Positions 1 through 9,121 are shown, numbered from the stretch's first letter. The stretch: DNA of 64,000 nucleotides from Streptomyces sp. NBC_00094 (GCF_026343125.1 NZ_JAPEMB010000001.1:2666001-2730000), one strand, 5' to 3'. Numbers and translations: made by a program. Notes: generated from the sequence alone by a model not told the origin.

Positions 1-997
1 CGGGCTCGATGGAGTCGATGAACCGCATCGGCCTGCCGCCGCCTCCGGCCGCGTGGTACGTGTCGCGCTTGCGGGCGAGCCGGAAGGGCTCGATGCCCTC
101 GGGGAGGCGGATGTCGACGACGTGGGCGTCGTAGCGGTGCTCGACCGGGCGCCCCTTGGCTCGCCCCGGAGTCCGGCCGTCCGCCGCCCTGCGACGGGCG
201 TATGCGACGCCGCCCAGCGACTGAACCAGCGCGATCACGTCGTCACGGAGCACGATCGAGGTGGTCGTGTACTGGATCCGGCAGGTTCGGTCCTTCTGCG
301 TCACCGGGCCGCCGTCGGAGTCGAGCAGCCCCTGGAGAACCGCCAGACGGACCTCGGCCGAGTTGTACAGGTAGTCGTCCGGGACGAACTTCGCGTGGGA
401 ACGGGTGCCGATGAGGTCGAGCTGTCGGAGCATCCCCGTCACGGGGTTCTCCTGCGTGATGACGTCGCCTGGTGCGGCGATCCGGTTCAGAACGTAGTCC
501 GGGCCGCTCTTCGCCCGGACCCTGACACCGGGCAGAGCCGCTTCCAGCGCCTCGGCGAGCTCGTGGTCCTCGCTGGAGAACGAGGGTGTGGTGGAGCCGG
601 TCAGGCACCCGTCCCCCAGGAGCAGCCCCAGCGCGTACGGGTCCATCGGGACCTCGCGCTCGGGCAGGGCCACCGGCGCGGTGAGCAGCGGCAGCTCGTA
701 CCGGCGGGCGTGCGCGGCCCGCAGGTTGCCGATCATCTCCTGGGTCTCCAGGACCCGCCACGGCTTGTCACGACGCTTGTCGGAGGCGGTACGGACCGTC
801 CACAGGTGCTCACCGCAGCACAGGGTCCAGGAACCGTCCTGGGCGGAGACCCGATAGACGTCCTTCTCTCCCTGCGGGTAGACGCCGAGGACGGGGGTCG
901 GCTCGCCGTTCGAACCGATGACGAGGTCACCGACCTGGAGGTCGCCGATGGGGCGCCAGCCGTCCGGCGTCAGCACGTTCGTGAAGCGCGGCTGCGC
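1..997 (-). other. Intein in PhoH with LAGLIDADG-type endonuclease domain (partial)
   Basis: In-frame insertion after the extein sequence YMRGR; at least 332 residues lie in the window and the C-terminal splice block lies beyond base 1. Block A begins at Ala1 ([20 protein letters not shown]). Block B is [15 protein letters not shown], with His64 and Trp66. Two DOD endonuclease motifs follow: [12 protein letters not shown] at about 121-132 and [13 protein letters not shown] at about 219-231. The last visible residues, MRFIDSIEP, look like the approach to block F. A non-nucleophilic first residue plus Trp in HLW fits the class 3 type known for DnaB-type inteins, which also needs a Cys in block F and a Thr in block G; both lie off-window. 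The expected first residue of the downstream extein is Thr. Endonuclease Asp residues are present in both motifs, so it may be active. Base composition resembles the host gene. Confidence 0.9.
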
Positions 998-1741
998 ACG
1001 GCCCCTCATATAAGCCAGCGGCGCGACCTCGATCGTCCCGCTCGCCATGAGCTTGGGGATCGAGTCCGGGTCGAGCATGTCGTGCAGCGCGTCGTACAGC
1101 GGGCGCAGGTACGGGTCGATCTTCTCGTAGAGCGTGCCGGGCAGGAAGCCGAGGCGCTCGCCCGCCTCGACGGCGGGCCTGGTCAGGATGATCCGGTTGA
1201 CCTGCTTGGACTGCAGGGCCTGGACCGCCTTGGCCATGGCGAGGTAGGTCTTGCCGGTGCCGGCGGGTCCGATGCCGAAGACGATCGTGTGCTTGTCGAT
1301 CGCGTCGACGTACCGCTTCTGGTTGAGCGTCTTGGGACGGATCGTGCGTCCCCGGCTGGAGAGGATGTTCTGCGTGAGCACCTCGGCGGGAGTCTCCTCG
1401 CCGCCCTCCGCCGATCCGTTCTCGCTCGCCCTGAGCATGGCGATCGAGCGTTCCACTGCGTCCTCCGTCATCGGCTGACCGGTGCGGAGCACCAGCATCA
1501 TCTCGTCGAACAGGCGCTGTATCAGGGCGACTTCCGCCGCGTCCCCGACCGCCGTGACCTGGTTGCCCCGGACATGGATGTCGGCCCGCGGGAACGACTT
1601 CTCGATCACGCGGAGAAGCGCGTCGCCGGAGCCGAGCAGACTCACCATCGGATGCTTGGCGGGGACGGTGAAGTGGGCGCGGGCCTGGTCGGGCGTCCCG
1701 TCGTGGGGCGCTCCGTCGTGGGCTGTGGGTGTGTGAGTCAT
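1..1741 (-). CDS. phoH: PhoH-family ATPase interrupted by an intein (3' end off window)
   Basis: PhoH-like proteins are cytoplasmic P-loop ATPases, often linked to RNA metabolism; their substrate is not well defined. The first 248 residues read as ordinary PhoH: Walker A GPAGTGKT at about 158-165, then [18 protein letters not shown], ending [11 protein letters not shown]. In relatives the next residues are TLNDAFIILDEAQ (Walker B). Here that join is replaced by an intein beginning at residue 249, and the frame stays open to base 1. The ATG at 1741 is fixed by an in-frame TAG four codons upstream (TAG TGC CGG CCC ATG). A GGGAGG lies about 24 bases upstream, farther than usual. It follows the PfkB-like kinase gene in the same direction. 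Seen: both domains and the interruption. Inferred: that splicing restores a working ATPase. Confidence 0.93.
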   Translation of the reverse strand, partial: MTHTPTAHDGAPHDGTPDQARAHFTVPAKHPMVSLLGSGDALLRVIEKSFPRADIHVRGNQVTAVGDAAEVALIQRLFDEMMLVLRTGQPMTEDAVERSIAMLRASENGSAEGGEETPAEVLTQNILSSRGRTIRPKTLNQKRYVDAIDKHTIVFGIGPAGTGKTYLAMAKAVQALQSKQVNRIILTRPAVEAGERLGFLPGTLYEKIDPYLRPLYDALHDMLDPDSIPKLMASGTIEVAPLAYMRGRAQPRFTNVLTPDGWRPIGDLQVGDLVIGSNGEPTPVLGVYPQGEKDVYRVSAQDGSWTLCCGEHLWTVRTASDKRRDKPWRVLETQEMIGNLRAAHARRYELPLLTAPVALPEREVPMDPYALGLLLGDGCLTGSTTPSFSSEDHELAEALEAALPGVRVRAKSGPDYVLNRIAAPGDVITQENPVTGMLRQLDLIGTRSHAKFVPDDYLYNSAEVRLAVLQGLLDSDGGPVTQKDRTCRIQYTTTSIVLRDDVIALVQSLGGVAYARRRAADGRTPGRAKGRPVEHRYDAHVVDIRLPEGIEPFRLARKRDTYHAAGGGGRPMRFIDSIEP

Positions 1742-1846
1742 GGGCCGGCACTAAGGCCTGCGCATACCTCCCGTTGCGGGGTTCTCGCCGCTCGACGACC
1801 TCTCGGCTTCCAAGCCTACGACTCGACACCGCAAGCCCGTAGTGGT

Positions 1847-2965
1847 TTACGAGGCGGCCGCACGGAAGCCGATCGTCGGCACCGCGCGGCGCAGCGGCCA
1901 GGGGCGCGCGGGGGCGGGCAGGAGCCGCTCCAGGAAGGCGTAGCGGCCGCGCAGGGCCTCGGGATCCTGCTTGGCGTGGCCCTGGACGTGTTGCCACCAG
2001 GCGGCGATCTCGCCCCAGGTGGGGGCGGAGAGCGAGCCGCCGAACTCCTGCACGGAGAGGGCGGCGGTGAGGCCGGCGAAGGCGAGCCGGTCGGCGAGGG
2101 GCCAGTCGGCGAGGGTGCCGGTGACGAAGCCGGCGACGAAGACGTCGCCCGCGCCGGTCGGGTCGAGGGCGGAGACCTGGATGGCGGGGACCTCGGCGGT
2201 CTCGCCGGTGGCGCCGTCGACGGCGTAGGCGCCCTCGGCGCCGAGGGTGACCACGGCGTAGCGGACCTTGTCGGCGAGGGCGCGGGCGGCGGCCCGGGGG
2301 CAGTCGGTGCGGGTGTACCGCATGGCCTCGGCGGCGTTGGGCAGGAAGGCCTCGCAGTGCTCCAGGTCGGTGAGGCCCGCCAGGTCCCAGCGGCCGGTGT
2401 CGTCCCAGCCGACGTCGGCGAAGACCTTGGCGCCGCCGCGGGCGGCCTGGGCGACCCACTCCTCGGTGCGGCCGGGGACGAGGGAGGCGACGGCGGCGCG
2501 GGCGTGCGGCGGGTAGGCGGGCAGGGCGCCGTCGAGCGGTGGGGCCTCGTGGCCGTGGGAGACCATCGTGCGCTCGCCCTCGTAGGCCATGGAGACGGTG
2601 ACCGGGGAGTGCCAGCCGGGGACGGTGCGGGAGAGCGAGAGGTCGATGCCCTCGCCCTGCTCCAGGGCGTCCCAGCAGTACTCGCCGTAGTGGTCGTCGC
2701 CGAAGGCGGCGGCGAGGGAGGTGCGCAGGCCGAGGCGGGCGAGGGCGGTGGCCATGTTGGCGACGCCGCCGGGGCTGGATCCCATGCCGCGGGCCCAGGA
2801 CTCGGTGCCGCGGACGGGGGCGCTGTCGAGGCCGGTGAAGATGATGTCGAGGAAGACCGTGCCGGTCAGGAAGACGTCGCAGGCGGGGTCGGTGGGCTCG
2901 CGCAGGCACACCAACGGGTCGACCCCGGCGTGGTGTTGCGGCTGGTCTCCCCTTGCTGTGCTCAC
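1847..2965 (-). CDS. PfkB-family carbohydrate kinase
   Basis: 372-residue ribokinase-like kinase that phosphorylates a sugar or nucleoside hydroxyl with ATP in the cytoplasm; the substrate cannot be told from sequence. Visible PfkB features: an N-terminal strand VFLTGTVFLDIIF, the substrate-side motif GGVANMATALARLG, and the C-terminal anion-hole/catalytic motif ALDPTGAGDVFVAGFVTG with the catalytic Asp. GTG start at 2965 has GGAG about 6 bases upstream. It lies upstream of phoH in the same direction, separated by about 105 bases, and diverges from the MFS gene at 3222. A Crp-like dyad sits in the divergent region. Family assignment is firm; sugar specificity is unknown. Confidence 0.9.
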   Translation of the reverse strand: MSTARGDQPQHHAGVDPLVCLREPTDPACDVFLTGTVFLDIIFTGLDSAPVRGTESWARGMGSSPGGVANMATALARLGLRTSLAAAFGDDHYGEYCWDALEQGEGIDLSLSRTVPGWHSPVTVSMAYEGERTMVSHGHEAPPLDGALPAYPPHARAAVASLVPGRTEEWVAQAARGGAKVFADVGWDDTGRWDLAGLTDLEHCEAFLPNAAEAMRYTRTDCPRAAARALADKVRYAVVTLGAEGAYAVDGATGETAEVPAIQVSALDPTGAGDVFVAGFVTGTLADWPLADRLAFAGLTAALSVQEFGGSLSAPTWGEIAAWWQHVQGHAKQDPEALRGRYAFLERLLPAPARPWPLRRAVPTIGFRAAAS

Positions 2966-3082
2966 GGCAGCTCCCCGGACGTGGTGCGGTGCGACCCAGT
3001 GTGCCCGACGGGTGGTGGGTGACGGGCGGGACGCACGAGGAAGGCCGACTCCCTACCCGTAAACCCGCATACCAAACCAAGA

Positions 3083-3097
3083 GTGACCCGGATCACA
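3083..3097. promoter_or_regulatory. Crp-like dyad GTGA-N6-TCACA
   Basis: The sequence GTGACCCGGATCACA sits between the divergent pfkB-like and MFS genes. It matches the general Crp/FNR half-site pattern (GTGA, six bases, TCAC). Binding is inferred only; short dyads of this kind occur by chance in GC-rich DNA. Confidence 0.3.
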
Positions 3098-3221
3098 TGC
3101 TTTACCTTCGGATACCACCTTCTCGGACAACTCACCTGCTTGATACACATGGTTCCGCGACCCCGTGCCCCACGCACCACCGGGCGCTCCACCCTCCCCT
3201 TTTCTGTTCCTGGGAACGCCC

Positions 3222-4559
3222 ATGTCCTCGCGGACTCGCGGCTCGGGGGCCCTCGTCGCCCTCGTCGCCCTCTTCACGGCCGGCTATCTCGCCCCGTACC
3301 TGCTGCCGACCGTCGTCGGCCGGCTCGCCTCCGGTCTCGGCCTCAGCCCCGCCCAGGCGGGCCTGGTCGGCTCCGTACTGCTGCTCGGCTCCTCCACCGC
3401 CGGCTTCACGCTCGCCGCGCGCGGGGAGCGGATCGGCCCCCGCCGGGCGGCCCGCGCGGGCCTCCTCGCCATGGCCGTCGGATACGGCTCCGCCGCAGCG
3501 ACCCACACCGTGTCCCTGGTGGTCGCGGGCGCGGTCCTCGGCGGCCTCGGTTCGGGCACGGCGACGGCGGTGGCCGCGGCCGGGATCGCCGGACAGCGCG
3601 ACCCGCACCGGGCCTCGGCCCTGGGCCTGCTCACGGTCTCGGCCACGGCGGGCGCCCTCTACCTGACCCTCCCCCACCTGGGCGGCGGCCACGCGCCCCC
3701 GCTGCTCGCGATCGCCTGCGCGGCGGCCCTGGTGTGGCCGCTGACGGCCCGGCTGGCGTCCGGCACGCGCGCGCGTGCCGGACGTACGGAGGCGTCCCCC
3801 ACGGGCCCGCTGCCGTACCGCCGGGCCGGTGCGGTGCTCGCCGGCGGCATCCTCTGCTGGTCCCTCGCGCAGAACGCGCTCTGGGGCGTGAGCGGCCGCA
3901 TCGGGCTGACGCAGGCCGGGCTCTCCGAGGTCACCGTCGGCGCGGTCTTCGCGGCGGCGCTCGGCGCGGGGCTCGCCGGGGTCACGGCGGCGGGCGCGCT
4001 CGGCTCCCGCCTGGGCCGGGCCGTGCCGATCGGCGTCGGCACCGTCCTCATCGCGGGGTGCGTACTGCTGAGCTCGGCGGCCGGGAACCTGGCGTCCTTC
4101 GCGACCGGCGAGATCCTGTGGAACGCCGTCTACCCGGTCGTCCTCTCCTACCTCCTGGGCCTCGCCGCCTCCCTGGACCCGCGCGGCCGCTGGGCCGTCC
4201 TGGTCGGCTCGGCGTCCTCCCTGGGCGTGGCCTGCGGCCCGGTCGTCGGCAGCCTGCTCTCGGAGAGCGCCGGGTACACGGGCATGGGCGTGGTCCTCTG
4301 CGCCCTGCTCCTGCTCGTCGCGATCCCCATGACGGCGGTCGCCCGCCACGCCGCGGGCCGCCCCCTGGTCCCGGGCTCGGTCCGCCGCCGCGGCGGCGCC
4401 CCCGCTGCGGTCCTCGCGGGCACGGCCTCGGCGACCTCGGCCCTCGTCCCCCAGATGGGCGCCCCGGAACAGACGGTCACCCCGATCCCGGTCCCGGCGG
4501 GCCGGCGCCGCCTGGCGAAGTCGGCGTTCCGACTGGCGAGGCCGAGCGACCGGGGCTGA
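3222..4559 (+). CDS. MFS transporter
   Basis: 445-residue polytopic membrane protein with the hydrophobic pattern of a 12-helix major facilitator. The first helix is ALVALVALFTAGYLAPYLL, and further helices follow, such as AAALGAGLAGVTAAGALG and GMGVVLCALLLLVAIPM. The substrate is unknown. The start chosen is the ATG at 3222 (MSSRTRGSG), which opens straight into the first helix; an upstream in-frame ATG at 3165 would add 19 non-conserved residues. No clear Shine-Dalgarno is seen. The C-terminal 60 residues are Ala/Pro/Arg-rich and probably cytoplasmic. It diverges from the sugar kinase gene, which could make it a sugar or metabolite transporter, but this is a guess. Confidence 0.8.
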   Translation: MSSRTRGSGALVALVALFTAGYLAPYLLPTVVGRLASGLGLSPAQAGLVGSVLLLGSSTAGFTLAARGERIGPRRAARAGLLAMAVGYGSAAATHTVSLVVAGAVLGGLGSGTATAVAAAGIAGQRDPHRASALGLLTVSATAGALYLTLPHLGGGHAPPLLAIACAAALVWPLTARLASGTRARAGRTEASPTGPLPYRRAGAVLAGGILCWSLAQNALWGVSGRIGLTQAGLSEVTVGAVFAAALGAGLAGVTAAGALGSRLGRAVPIGVGTVLIAGCVLLSSAAGNLASFATGEILWNAVYPVVLSYLLGLAASLDPRGRWAVLVGSASSLGVACGPVVGSLLSESAGYTGMGVVLCALLLLVAIPMTAVARHAAGRPLVPGSVRRRGGAPAAVLAGTASATSALVPQMGAPEQTVTPIPVPAGRRRLAKSAFRLARPSDRG

Positions 4560-4639
4560 CGGGAACGCGGCCCGTCCGGCGGCCCGCCGCAGGCGCCTAC
4601 CAGGCCCAGCCCCGCGCTCCCCGGCTCCCCGCGCTCCCC

Positions 4640-4663
4640 GGCTACTCGGCTACTCGGCTACTC
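4640..4663. repeat. 8-bp tandem repeat (ggctactc x3) over the add stop codon
   Basis: Three copies of the octamer ggctactc run across the 3' end of the adenosine deaminase gene. Read on the minus strand each unit carries TAG, so the stop codon at 4658-4660 is followed by further TAG triplets. Confidence 0.7.
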
Positions 4664-5656
4664 GGCGCCGAACTCGTACGCCTCGACCTCCGCGAGGTAC
4701 CGCGCCCTGCGCGCCTCGTCGTCCTCCAGGAACGACGCCTCGAAGGAGTTGCGGGCGAGCTCCCGGAGCTGCTCCGGCGACAGCCCCAGTGCCTCCCGTA
4801 CCCCGGAGAAGTTGTCGCCCACGTACCCCCCGAAGTACGCCGGGTCGTCGGAGTTCACCGTCACCAGCAGCCCCGCCGCCATCATCGCCCGCAGCGGATG
4901 GTCGGCGAGCGTGTCGATGACACGGAGCCGGACGTTCGACAGCGGGCAGAGCGTCAGCGGCACCCGCTCGCGGGCCAGCCGGTCGACGAGCTCCGGGTCC
5001 TCCATGCAGCGCAGACCGTGGTCGACGCGCTCCACACCGAGGATGTCGAGGGCCTCGCGGACGTAGTCGGCCGGGCCCTCCTCCCCCGCGTGGGCGACCC
5101 GGCGCAGGCCGAGCCGGGCGGCCTCCTCGTACACCTCGCGGAACTTCGCGGGCGGGTGGCCCACCTCCGCCGAGTCCAGGCCGACGCCGGTGATCCGGTC
5201 CAGGTACGGCTTCGCGGCCTCCAGGGTGGCCAGGGCCGACTCGGCGGACTCGTCGCGCAGGAAGCACAGGATGAGCCGGGTCGAGATCCCGTACCGCTCC
5301 TCGGCGCGGTCGAGGGAGGCGCCGAGCCCCTCGATCACGGTGCCGATCGGGACTCCGCGCGCGGTGTGCGCCTGCGGGTCGAAGAAGATCTCGGCGTGCC
5401 GGACGCCCTGGGCGGCGGCCCGCTCCAGATAGGCGTCGGCGAGCTCCGTGAAGTCCTCGGCGGTGCGCAGGACCGCCATCAGTCCGTAGTAGAGGTCCAG
5501 GAAGGACTGGAGGTCGCTGAACCGGTACGCCTCGCGCAGGGCGGCGGTGTCCGCGTACGGCAGGGTGACGCCGTTGCGCGCGGCGAGCGCGAAGGCCAGC
5601 TCGGGTTCGAGGGTGCCTTCGATGTGGAGGTGCAGTTCGGCCTTGGGGAGGGGCAT
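4658..5656 (-). CDS. add: Adenosine deaminase
   Basis: 332-residue zinc-dependent TIM-barrel deaminase converting adenosine to inosine, for purine salvage. Metal and catalytic motifs are all visible: HLHIEG at the N terminus (His9, His11), RRVAHAGEE near 190, VDHGLR, the LCPLSNVRLR stretch, and VNSDDPAYFGG near 270 with the paired Asp. Length is normal for the family. The gene starts 9 bases after the rnz stop codon and is the last of the run NPD-rsmE-HIT-rnz-add. The C terminus (EFGAE) lies beside an octamer repeat. It could prefer adenine or a related aminopurine, as some family members do, but the motif set fits adenosine. Confidence 0.92.
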   Translation of the reverse strand: MPLPKAELHLHIEGTLEPELAFALAARNGVTLPYADTAALREAYRFSDLQSFLDLYYGLMAVLRTAEDFTELADAYLERAAAQGVRHAEIFFDPQAHTARGVPIGTVIEGLGASLDRAEERYGISTRLILCFLRDESAESALATLEAAKPYLDRITGVGLDSAEVGHPPAKFREVYEEAARLGLRRVAHAGEEGPADYVREALDILGVERVDHGLRCMEDPELVDRLARERVPLTLCPLSNVRLRVIDTLADHPLRAMMAAGLLVTVNSDDPAYFGGYVGDNFSGVREALGLSPEQLRELARNSFEASFLEDDEARRARYLAEVEAYEFGAE

Positions 5657-5665
5657 GGGGGGTGT

Positions 5666-6568
5666 CTATCTCTTCGGTACGGGGACCCGCATGAGGTCCT
5701 GGGCAATGCTCAGTTCGCCGTCGAACCCGGCCGCCCGCGCCTGCCGCTCGAACTCGGCCGGGTCGGAGTAGCGCTGCGAGAAGTGGGTGAGGACGAGGTG
5801 GCGTACGCCCGCGTCCCGTGCGACCGCCGCGGCCTGGCCGGCCGTCAGATGGCCGTGGTCGGTGGCGAGGCGGACGTCCTCGTCGAGGAAGGTCGACTCG
5901 ATGACGAGCATGTCGGCGCCCTCGGCGAGGGCGTGCACCCCGTCGCAGAGGCGGGTGTCCATGACGAAGGCGAAGCGCTGCCCGCGCCGGACCTCGCTGA
6001 CCTCGTCGAGGCTCACGCCGTTCAGGGAGCCCTCGCGCTGGATCCGGCCCACGTCGGGGCCCGTGATGCCGTGCGCGGCGAGCCGCTCGGGCAGGATGCG
6101 GCGCCCGTCGGGCTCGGTGAGGCGGTAGCCGTACGACTCGACGGGGTGCGAGAGCCTGCGCGCGTCGAGGGTGTACGTCTCGGTGACGGCGAGCGGCCCG
6201 TCGGCGGCGACGGGCGACTCGGTCAGCTTCACGGTCTCGCGGTAGGCCGTGGCGTACCGCAGCCGCTCGAAGAAGTGCTGTCCGCTCGCCGGGTAGTGGG
6301 CGGTGACCGGGTGCGGGACCTGGTCGAGGTTGATCCGCTGGATCACCCCGGCCAGGCCGAGCGAGTGGTCTCCGTGGAAGTGCGTCACGCAGATCCGGTC
6401 GAGGTCGTGCGCGGCGACCCCGGCCCGCAGCATCTGCCGCTGGGTGCCCTCGCCGGGGTCGAAGAGGATGCCCTGGCCGTCCCAGCGCAGCAGGTAGCCG
6501 TTGTGGTTGCGGTGCCGGGTCGGGACCTGGCTGGCGGTCCCGAGGACGACCAGTTCGCGTACGGACAC
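5666..6568 (-). CDS. rnz: Ribonuclease Z
   Basis: 300-residue metallo-beta-lactamase-fold endonuclease that trims the 3' trailer of tRNA precursors. The zinc motif [11 protein letters not shown] is at residues 62-72 (His63, His65, Asp67, His68). Further ligands appear in [10 protein letters not shown] and in the C-terminal [10 protein letters not shown] typical of RNase Z. GTG start ([13 protein letters not shown]) lies 3 bases after the TAG of the HIT gene, which suggests translational coupling. Length is in the usual 300-310 range for the short bacterial form. Function is firm. Confidence 0.93.
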   Translation of the reverse strand: MSVRELVVLGTASQVPTRHRNHNGYLLRWDGQGILFDPGEGTQRQMLRAGVAAHDLDRICVTHFHGDHSLGLAGVIQRINLDQVPHPVTAHYPASGQHFFERLRYATAYRETVKLTESPVAADGPLAVTETYTLDARRLSHPVESYGYRLTEPDGRRILPERLAAHGITGPDVGRIQREGSLNGVSLDEVSEVRRGQRFAFVMDTRLCDGVHALAEGADMLVIESTFLDEDVRLATDHGHLTAGQAAAVARDAGVRHLVLTHFSQRYSDPAEFERQARAAGFDGELSIAQDLMRVPVPKR

Positions 6569-6571
6569 GGC

Positions 6572-6931
6572 CTAGCCGGGGGGCCAGTTGAGGCCGCGGC
6601 CGCCCAGCACGTGCGCGTGCGCGTGGAAGACGGTCTGGCCGGCGCCGGCGCCGGTGTTGAGGACGATCCGGAATCCGTGGCCGTCGACCTTCTCCTGCGC
6701 GGCGACCTCGCCGGCCTCGCGCAGCACGTCGGCGGCGACGGTCGGCGCGGCGGCGGCCAGGGAGGCCGCGTCCGGGTAGTGGAGCCGCGGGATGACGAGG
6801 ACGTGCGTGGGCGCCTGCGGGTTGATGTCGCGGAACGCGACGGTCGTCTCCGTCTCGCGGACGATCGTCGCCGGCACCTCCCCCGCCACGATCTTGCAGA
6901 ACAGGCAGTCGCTCTGCGGCTCTCCGGCCAT
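6572..6931 (-). CDS. HIT-family nucleotide-binding protein
   Basis: 119-residue histidine-triad protein, a small dimeric hydrolase or transferase acting on nucleoside phosphoramidates and related nucleotides. It opens with the zinc-type Cys pair CLFCKIVAGEVPATIV and ends with the active-site motif FHAHAHVLGGRGLNWPPG. I chose the ATG at 6931 because GAGGAGG lies 8 bases upstream; a longer frame from 7129 adds a low-complexity, non-conserved stretch. It is three bases upstream of rnz and probably co-transcribed with it. The exact physiological substrate is not known for this group. Confidence 0.92.
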   Translation of the reverse strand: MAGEPQSDCLFCKIVAGEVPATIVRETETTVAFRDINPQAPTHVLVIPRLHYPDAASLAAAAPTVAADVLREAGEVAAQEKVDGHGFRIVLNTGAGAGQTVFHAHAHVLGGRGLNWPPG

Positions 6932-7145
6932 GGCCCGGGCCTCCTCGCCTCTGATGTGGATCGGTACGACGGGAATGCTATCCGCCGACACCGGCACGGT
7001 CGCGTCCCCCGGTCGGCCCAGGGGGCGCGTGGGGGGCGCCGCCCGAGGCGCCGACCGCTCTTCGACACCCTGACGGCCCCCGGAACCCCCGGTCGCCGCA
7101 TCCCCTGCCCCGCGGGCAGACGGCGGCACTACTTTCCGGACACCC

Positions 7146-7889
7146 CTAGCTCCAGCGGCCCGTGCGCCCCAGGACCAGGGCCGTCGCCGCCGTACCGGCC
7201 GTGGAGGTGCGCAGGACGCTGCGGCCGAGGCGGTACGGCTTCGCGCCGGCCGCCTCGAAGGCCGCGAGCTCGTCCGGGGAGACTCCGCCCTCGGGGCCGA
7301 CGATCAGCACGATCGAGCCCTTCTCGGGGAGTTCGGCGGTGGCGAGCGCGCCGCTGGGGTGGTCGCGGTCCTCGTGCAGGACGGCGGCGAAGTCGGCGGC
7401 CGCGAGGAGGGCGGCGAGCTGCTTGGTCGTCATCAGGTCGGCGACCTCGGGGAAGCGGGTGCGGCGCGACTGCTTGCCGGCCTCGCGGGCGGTGGACCGC
7501 CACTTGGCGAGCGCCTTGAGGCCCCTGTCGCCCTTCCACTGGGTGATGCAGCGGGAGGCGGCCCAGGGCACGATCGCGTCCACCCCGGTCTCCGTCATGG
7601 TCTCCACGGCGAGCTCGCCCCGGTCGCCCTTGGGGAGCGCCTGGACGACGGTGATCCGGGGCGTCTCCTCGGCGTCCTCGTGTACCTCGGCGATCCGCAC
7701 GGTCAGCTGGTCCTTGCCCTCGGCGGCGAGCACCACGCACTCCGCCCAGCGGCCCCGGCCGTCGGCGAGGACGAGCTCCTCGCCCTCCCGCAGCCGCTTC
7801 ACGGAGACGGCGTGCCGGCCCTCGGGCCCGTCCAGGAGGAAGCTCCCGGGGCCGGGGACGGTGTCGACGACGAAGACGGGTGCGGTCAT
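7146..7889 (-). CDS. rsmE: 16S rRNA (uracil-1498-N3)-methyltransferase
   Basis: 247-residue SPOUT-class methyltransferase modifying U1498 of 16S rRNA with S-adenosylmethionine. The N-terminal PUA-like part (HAVSVKRLREGEELVLADG) precedes the knotted domain with IVLIVGPEGGVSPDEL and LGRSVLRTSTAGTAA, the SAM-binding knot motifs. ITVVQALPKGDRGE and TETGVDAIVPW are also characteristic. Its ATG overlaps the TGA of the nitronate monooxygenase gene by four bases, so the two are translationally coupled. Length and motifs are normal. Confidence 0.94.
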   Translation of the reverse strand: MTAPVFVVDTVPGPGSFLLDGPEGRHAVSVKRLREGEELVLADGRGRWAECVVLAAEGKDQLTVRIAEVHEDAEETPRITVVQALPKGDRGELAVETMTETGVDAIVPWAASRCITQWKGDRGLKALAKWRSTAREAGKQSRRTRFPEVADLMTTKQLAALLAAADFAAVLHEDRDHPSGALATAELPEKGSIVLIVGPEGGVSPDELAAFEAAGAKPYRLGRSVLRTSTAGTAATALVLGRTGRWS

Positions 7890-8968
7890 GGGGCGCTCCT
7901 GTGGGCGAGCTCGGAGAGGGCGGTGTCGAGTTCGGCGGCCAGCACCTCGACCAGCTGCCCGGCGGGGAGTTCACGGGCCAGCCGGTGGCCCTGCCCGGCC
8001 CACAGGGCCATGCCCTGGGCGTCGCCCGAGGCGGCGGCGGCCTTGCGGAGCGGGGTGGTGAGGTGGTGGACCTCGGGGTAGGCGGCGGGGGCGTACGGCC
8101 CGTGCTCGCGCATGAAGCGGTTGACGAGTCCGCGCGCGGGGCGCCCGGAGAACGCCCGGGTGAACGCGGTCCGGGTGAAGAGCGGGTCGGTCAGGGCCCG
8201 CTTGTGCAGGGGGTGCGCGCCCGACTCGGGGCAGCCGAGGAAGGCGGTGCCGAGCTGGGCGGCGTCGGCGCCGGCCGCGAGGGCTGCGGCGATCTGCGTG
8301 CCGCGCATGATCCCGCCGGTGGCGACGATCGGCAGGCCGACGCTCTCGCGGACCTCGGTGACGAGGGCGAGGAGGCCGGTCCCGGGGGTGCCGTCGCCCT
8401 CCGGGTCGTCGCGGTGCGTGCCCTGGTGGCCGCCGGCCTCGACGCCCTGGACGCAGACGGCGTCGGCACCGGCCCGCTCGGCGGCGAGGGCCTCCTCGGC
8501 CGAGGTGACGGTGACGAGCGTGAACGTTCCGGCACGGGCGAAGGCGGCGAGCGTGTCGGCGGCGGGGCAGCCGAAGGTGAAGGAGACGACGCGGACCGGG
8601 TCGTCCAGGAGGATGGCCAGTTTGGCCTCGTAGGCGTCGTCGCGGGAGTCGTCGGCCTCGCCGAGCGGGGTCTCGTACCAGGTCGCCTCGCCGGCGAGCT
8701 GGTGGCGGTAGACCTCGACGGCGGCGGGGTCGGCGTGCCTGCTGCTCTGGGGCATGAAGACGTTGACGCCGAAGGGGCGCGCGGTGAGCCCGCGTACCTG
8801 CTTGATCTCCTGGTACAGGCCTCCGGCCGTCTTGTATCCGCCGGCCAGGAAGCCGAGCGCACCGGCCTCGCAGACGGCTCCGACGAGCTCGGGACAGGAA
8901 GCGCCACCCGCCATGGGGGCCTGCACGATCGGGAACCGAAAGAGATCGTTCAGTGCGGTGGTGGACAT
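7886..8968 (-). CDS. Nitronate monooxygenase (2-nitropropane dioxygenase family)
   Basis: 360-residue FMN-dependent TIM-barrel oxidoreductase that oxidises alkyl nitronates such as propionate-3-nitronate. The N-terminal PIVQAPMAGGASCPELV and the central GVDAVCVQGVEAGGHQGTH-like stretch (here GADAVCVQGVEAGGHQGTH, with the FMN-contacting His) are diagnostic, as is LPIVATGGIMRGTQIAAALAAGAD, which forms the phosphate site. First gene of the downstream run NPD-rsmE-HIT-rnz-add, overlapping rsmE by ATGA. Start at 8968 (MSTTALNDLFRFP) is the only one before the conserved core. True substrate in the cell is not known. Confidence 0.9.
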   Translation of the reverse strand: MSTTALNDLFRFPIVQAPMAGGASCPELVGAVCEAGALGFLAGGYKTAGGLYQEIKQVRGLTARPFGVNVFMPQSSRHADPAAVEVYRHQLAGEATWYETPLGEADDSRDDAYEAKLAILLDDPVRVVSFTFGCPAADTLAAFARAGTFTLVTVTSAEEALAAERAGADAVCVQGVEAGGHQGTHRDDPEGDGTPGTGLLALVTEVRESVGLPIVATGGIMRGTQIAAALAAGADAAQLGTAFLGCPESGAHPLHKRALTDPLFTRTAFTRAFSGRPARGLVNRFMREHGPYAPAAYPEVHHLTTPLRKAAAASGDAQGMALWAGQGHRLARELPAGQLVEVLAAELDTALSELAHRSAP

Positions 8969-9036
8969 ACGGGCATCGTTTCATGGCCGTGCGGCCGGGC
9001 CGAATCGGTACGTCAGGTAACGGAAGCAGGCCCTCC

Positions 9037-9088
9037 GGAAACGGGAAGGAGCGGGTCGGAACGGGGAAGGAGCGGGTCGGAACGGGAA
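9037..9088. repeat. Tandem repeat, about 22-bp unit
   Basis: Two to two-and-a-half copies of a unit containing gggaaggagcgggtcggaac lie between the nitronate monooxygenase start and the dnaJ terminator. There is no coding signal. It may be a relic of replication slippage. Confidence 0.6.
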
Positions 9089-9121
9089 AGGGGCGGAACG
9101 GCTCATCGCCGTCCCGCCCCT
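9089..9121 (-). terminator. Terminator hairpin after dnaJ
   Basis: Arms AGGGGCGG-a-ACGGC and GCCGT-c-CCGCCCCT pair over 13 bp with one mismatch around a 5-base loop, about 20 bases past the dnaJ stop. There is no strong U-run, as is common in Streptomyces. Confidence 0.75.

Noticed and set aside
53..3022. A 989-residue plus-strand open frame
   Set aside because: It is antisense to phoH and the sugar kinase. Long antisense frames are common in 70+% GC DNA and this one shows no motifs.
3083..7519. A 1478-residue plus-strand open frame
   Set aside because: It is out of frame with the MFS gene and antisense to add, rnz and the HIT gene. Its composition is the usual Arg/Gly/Pro-rich shadow pattern.
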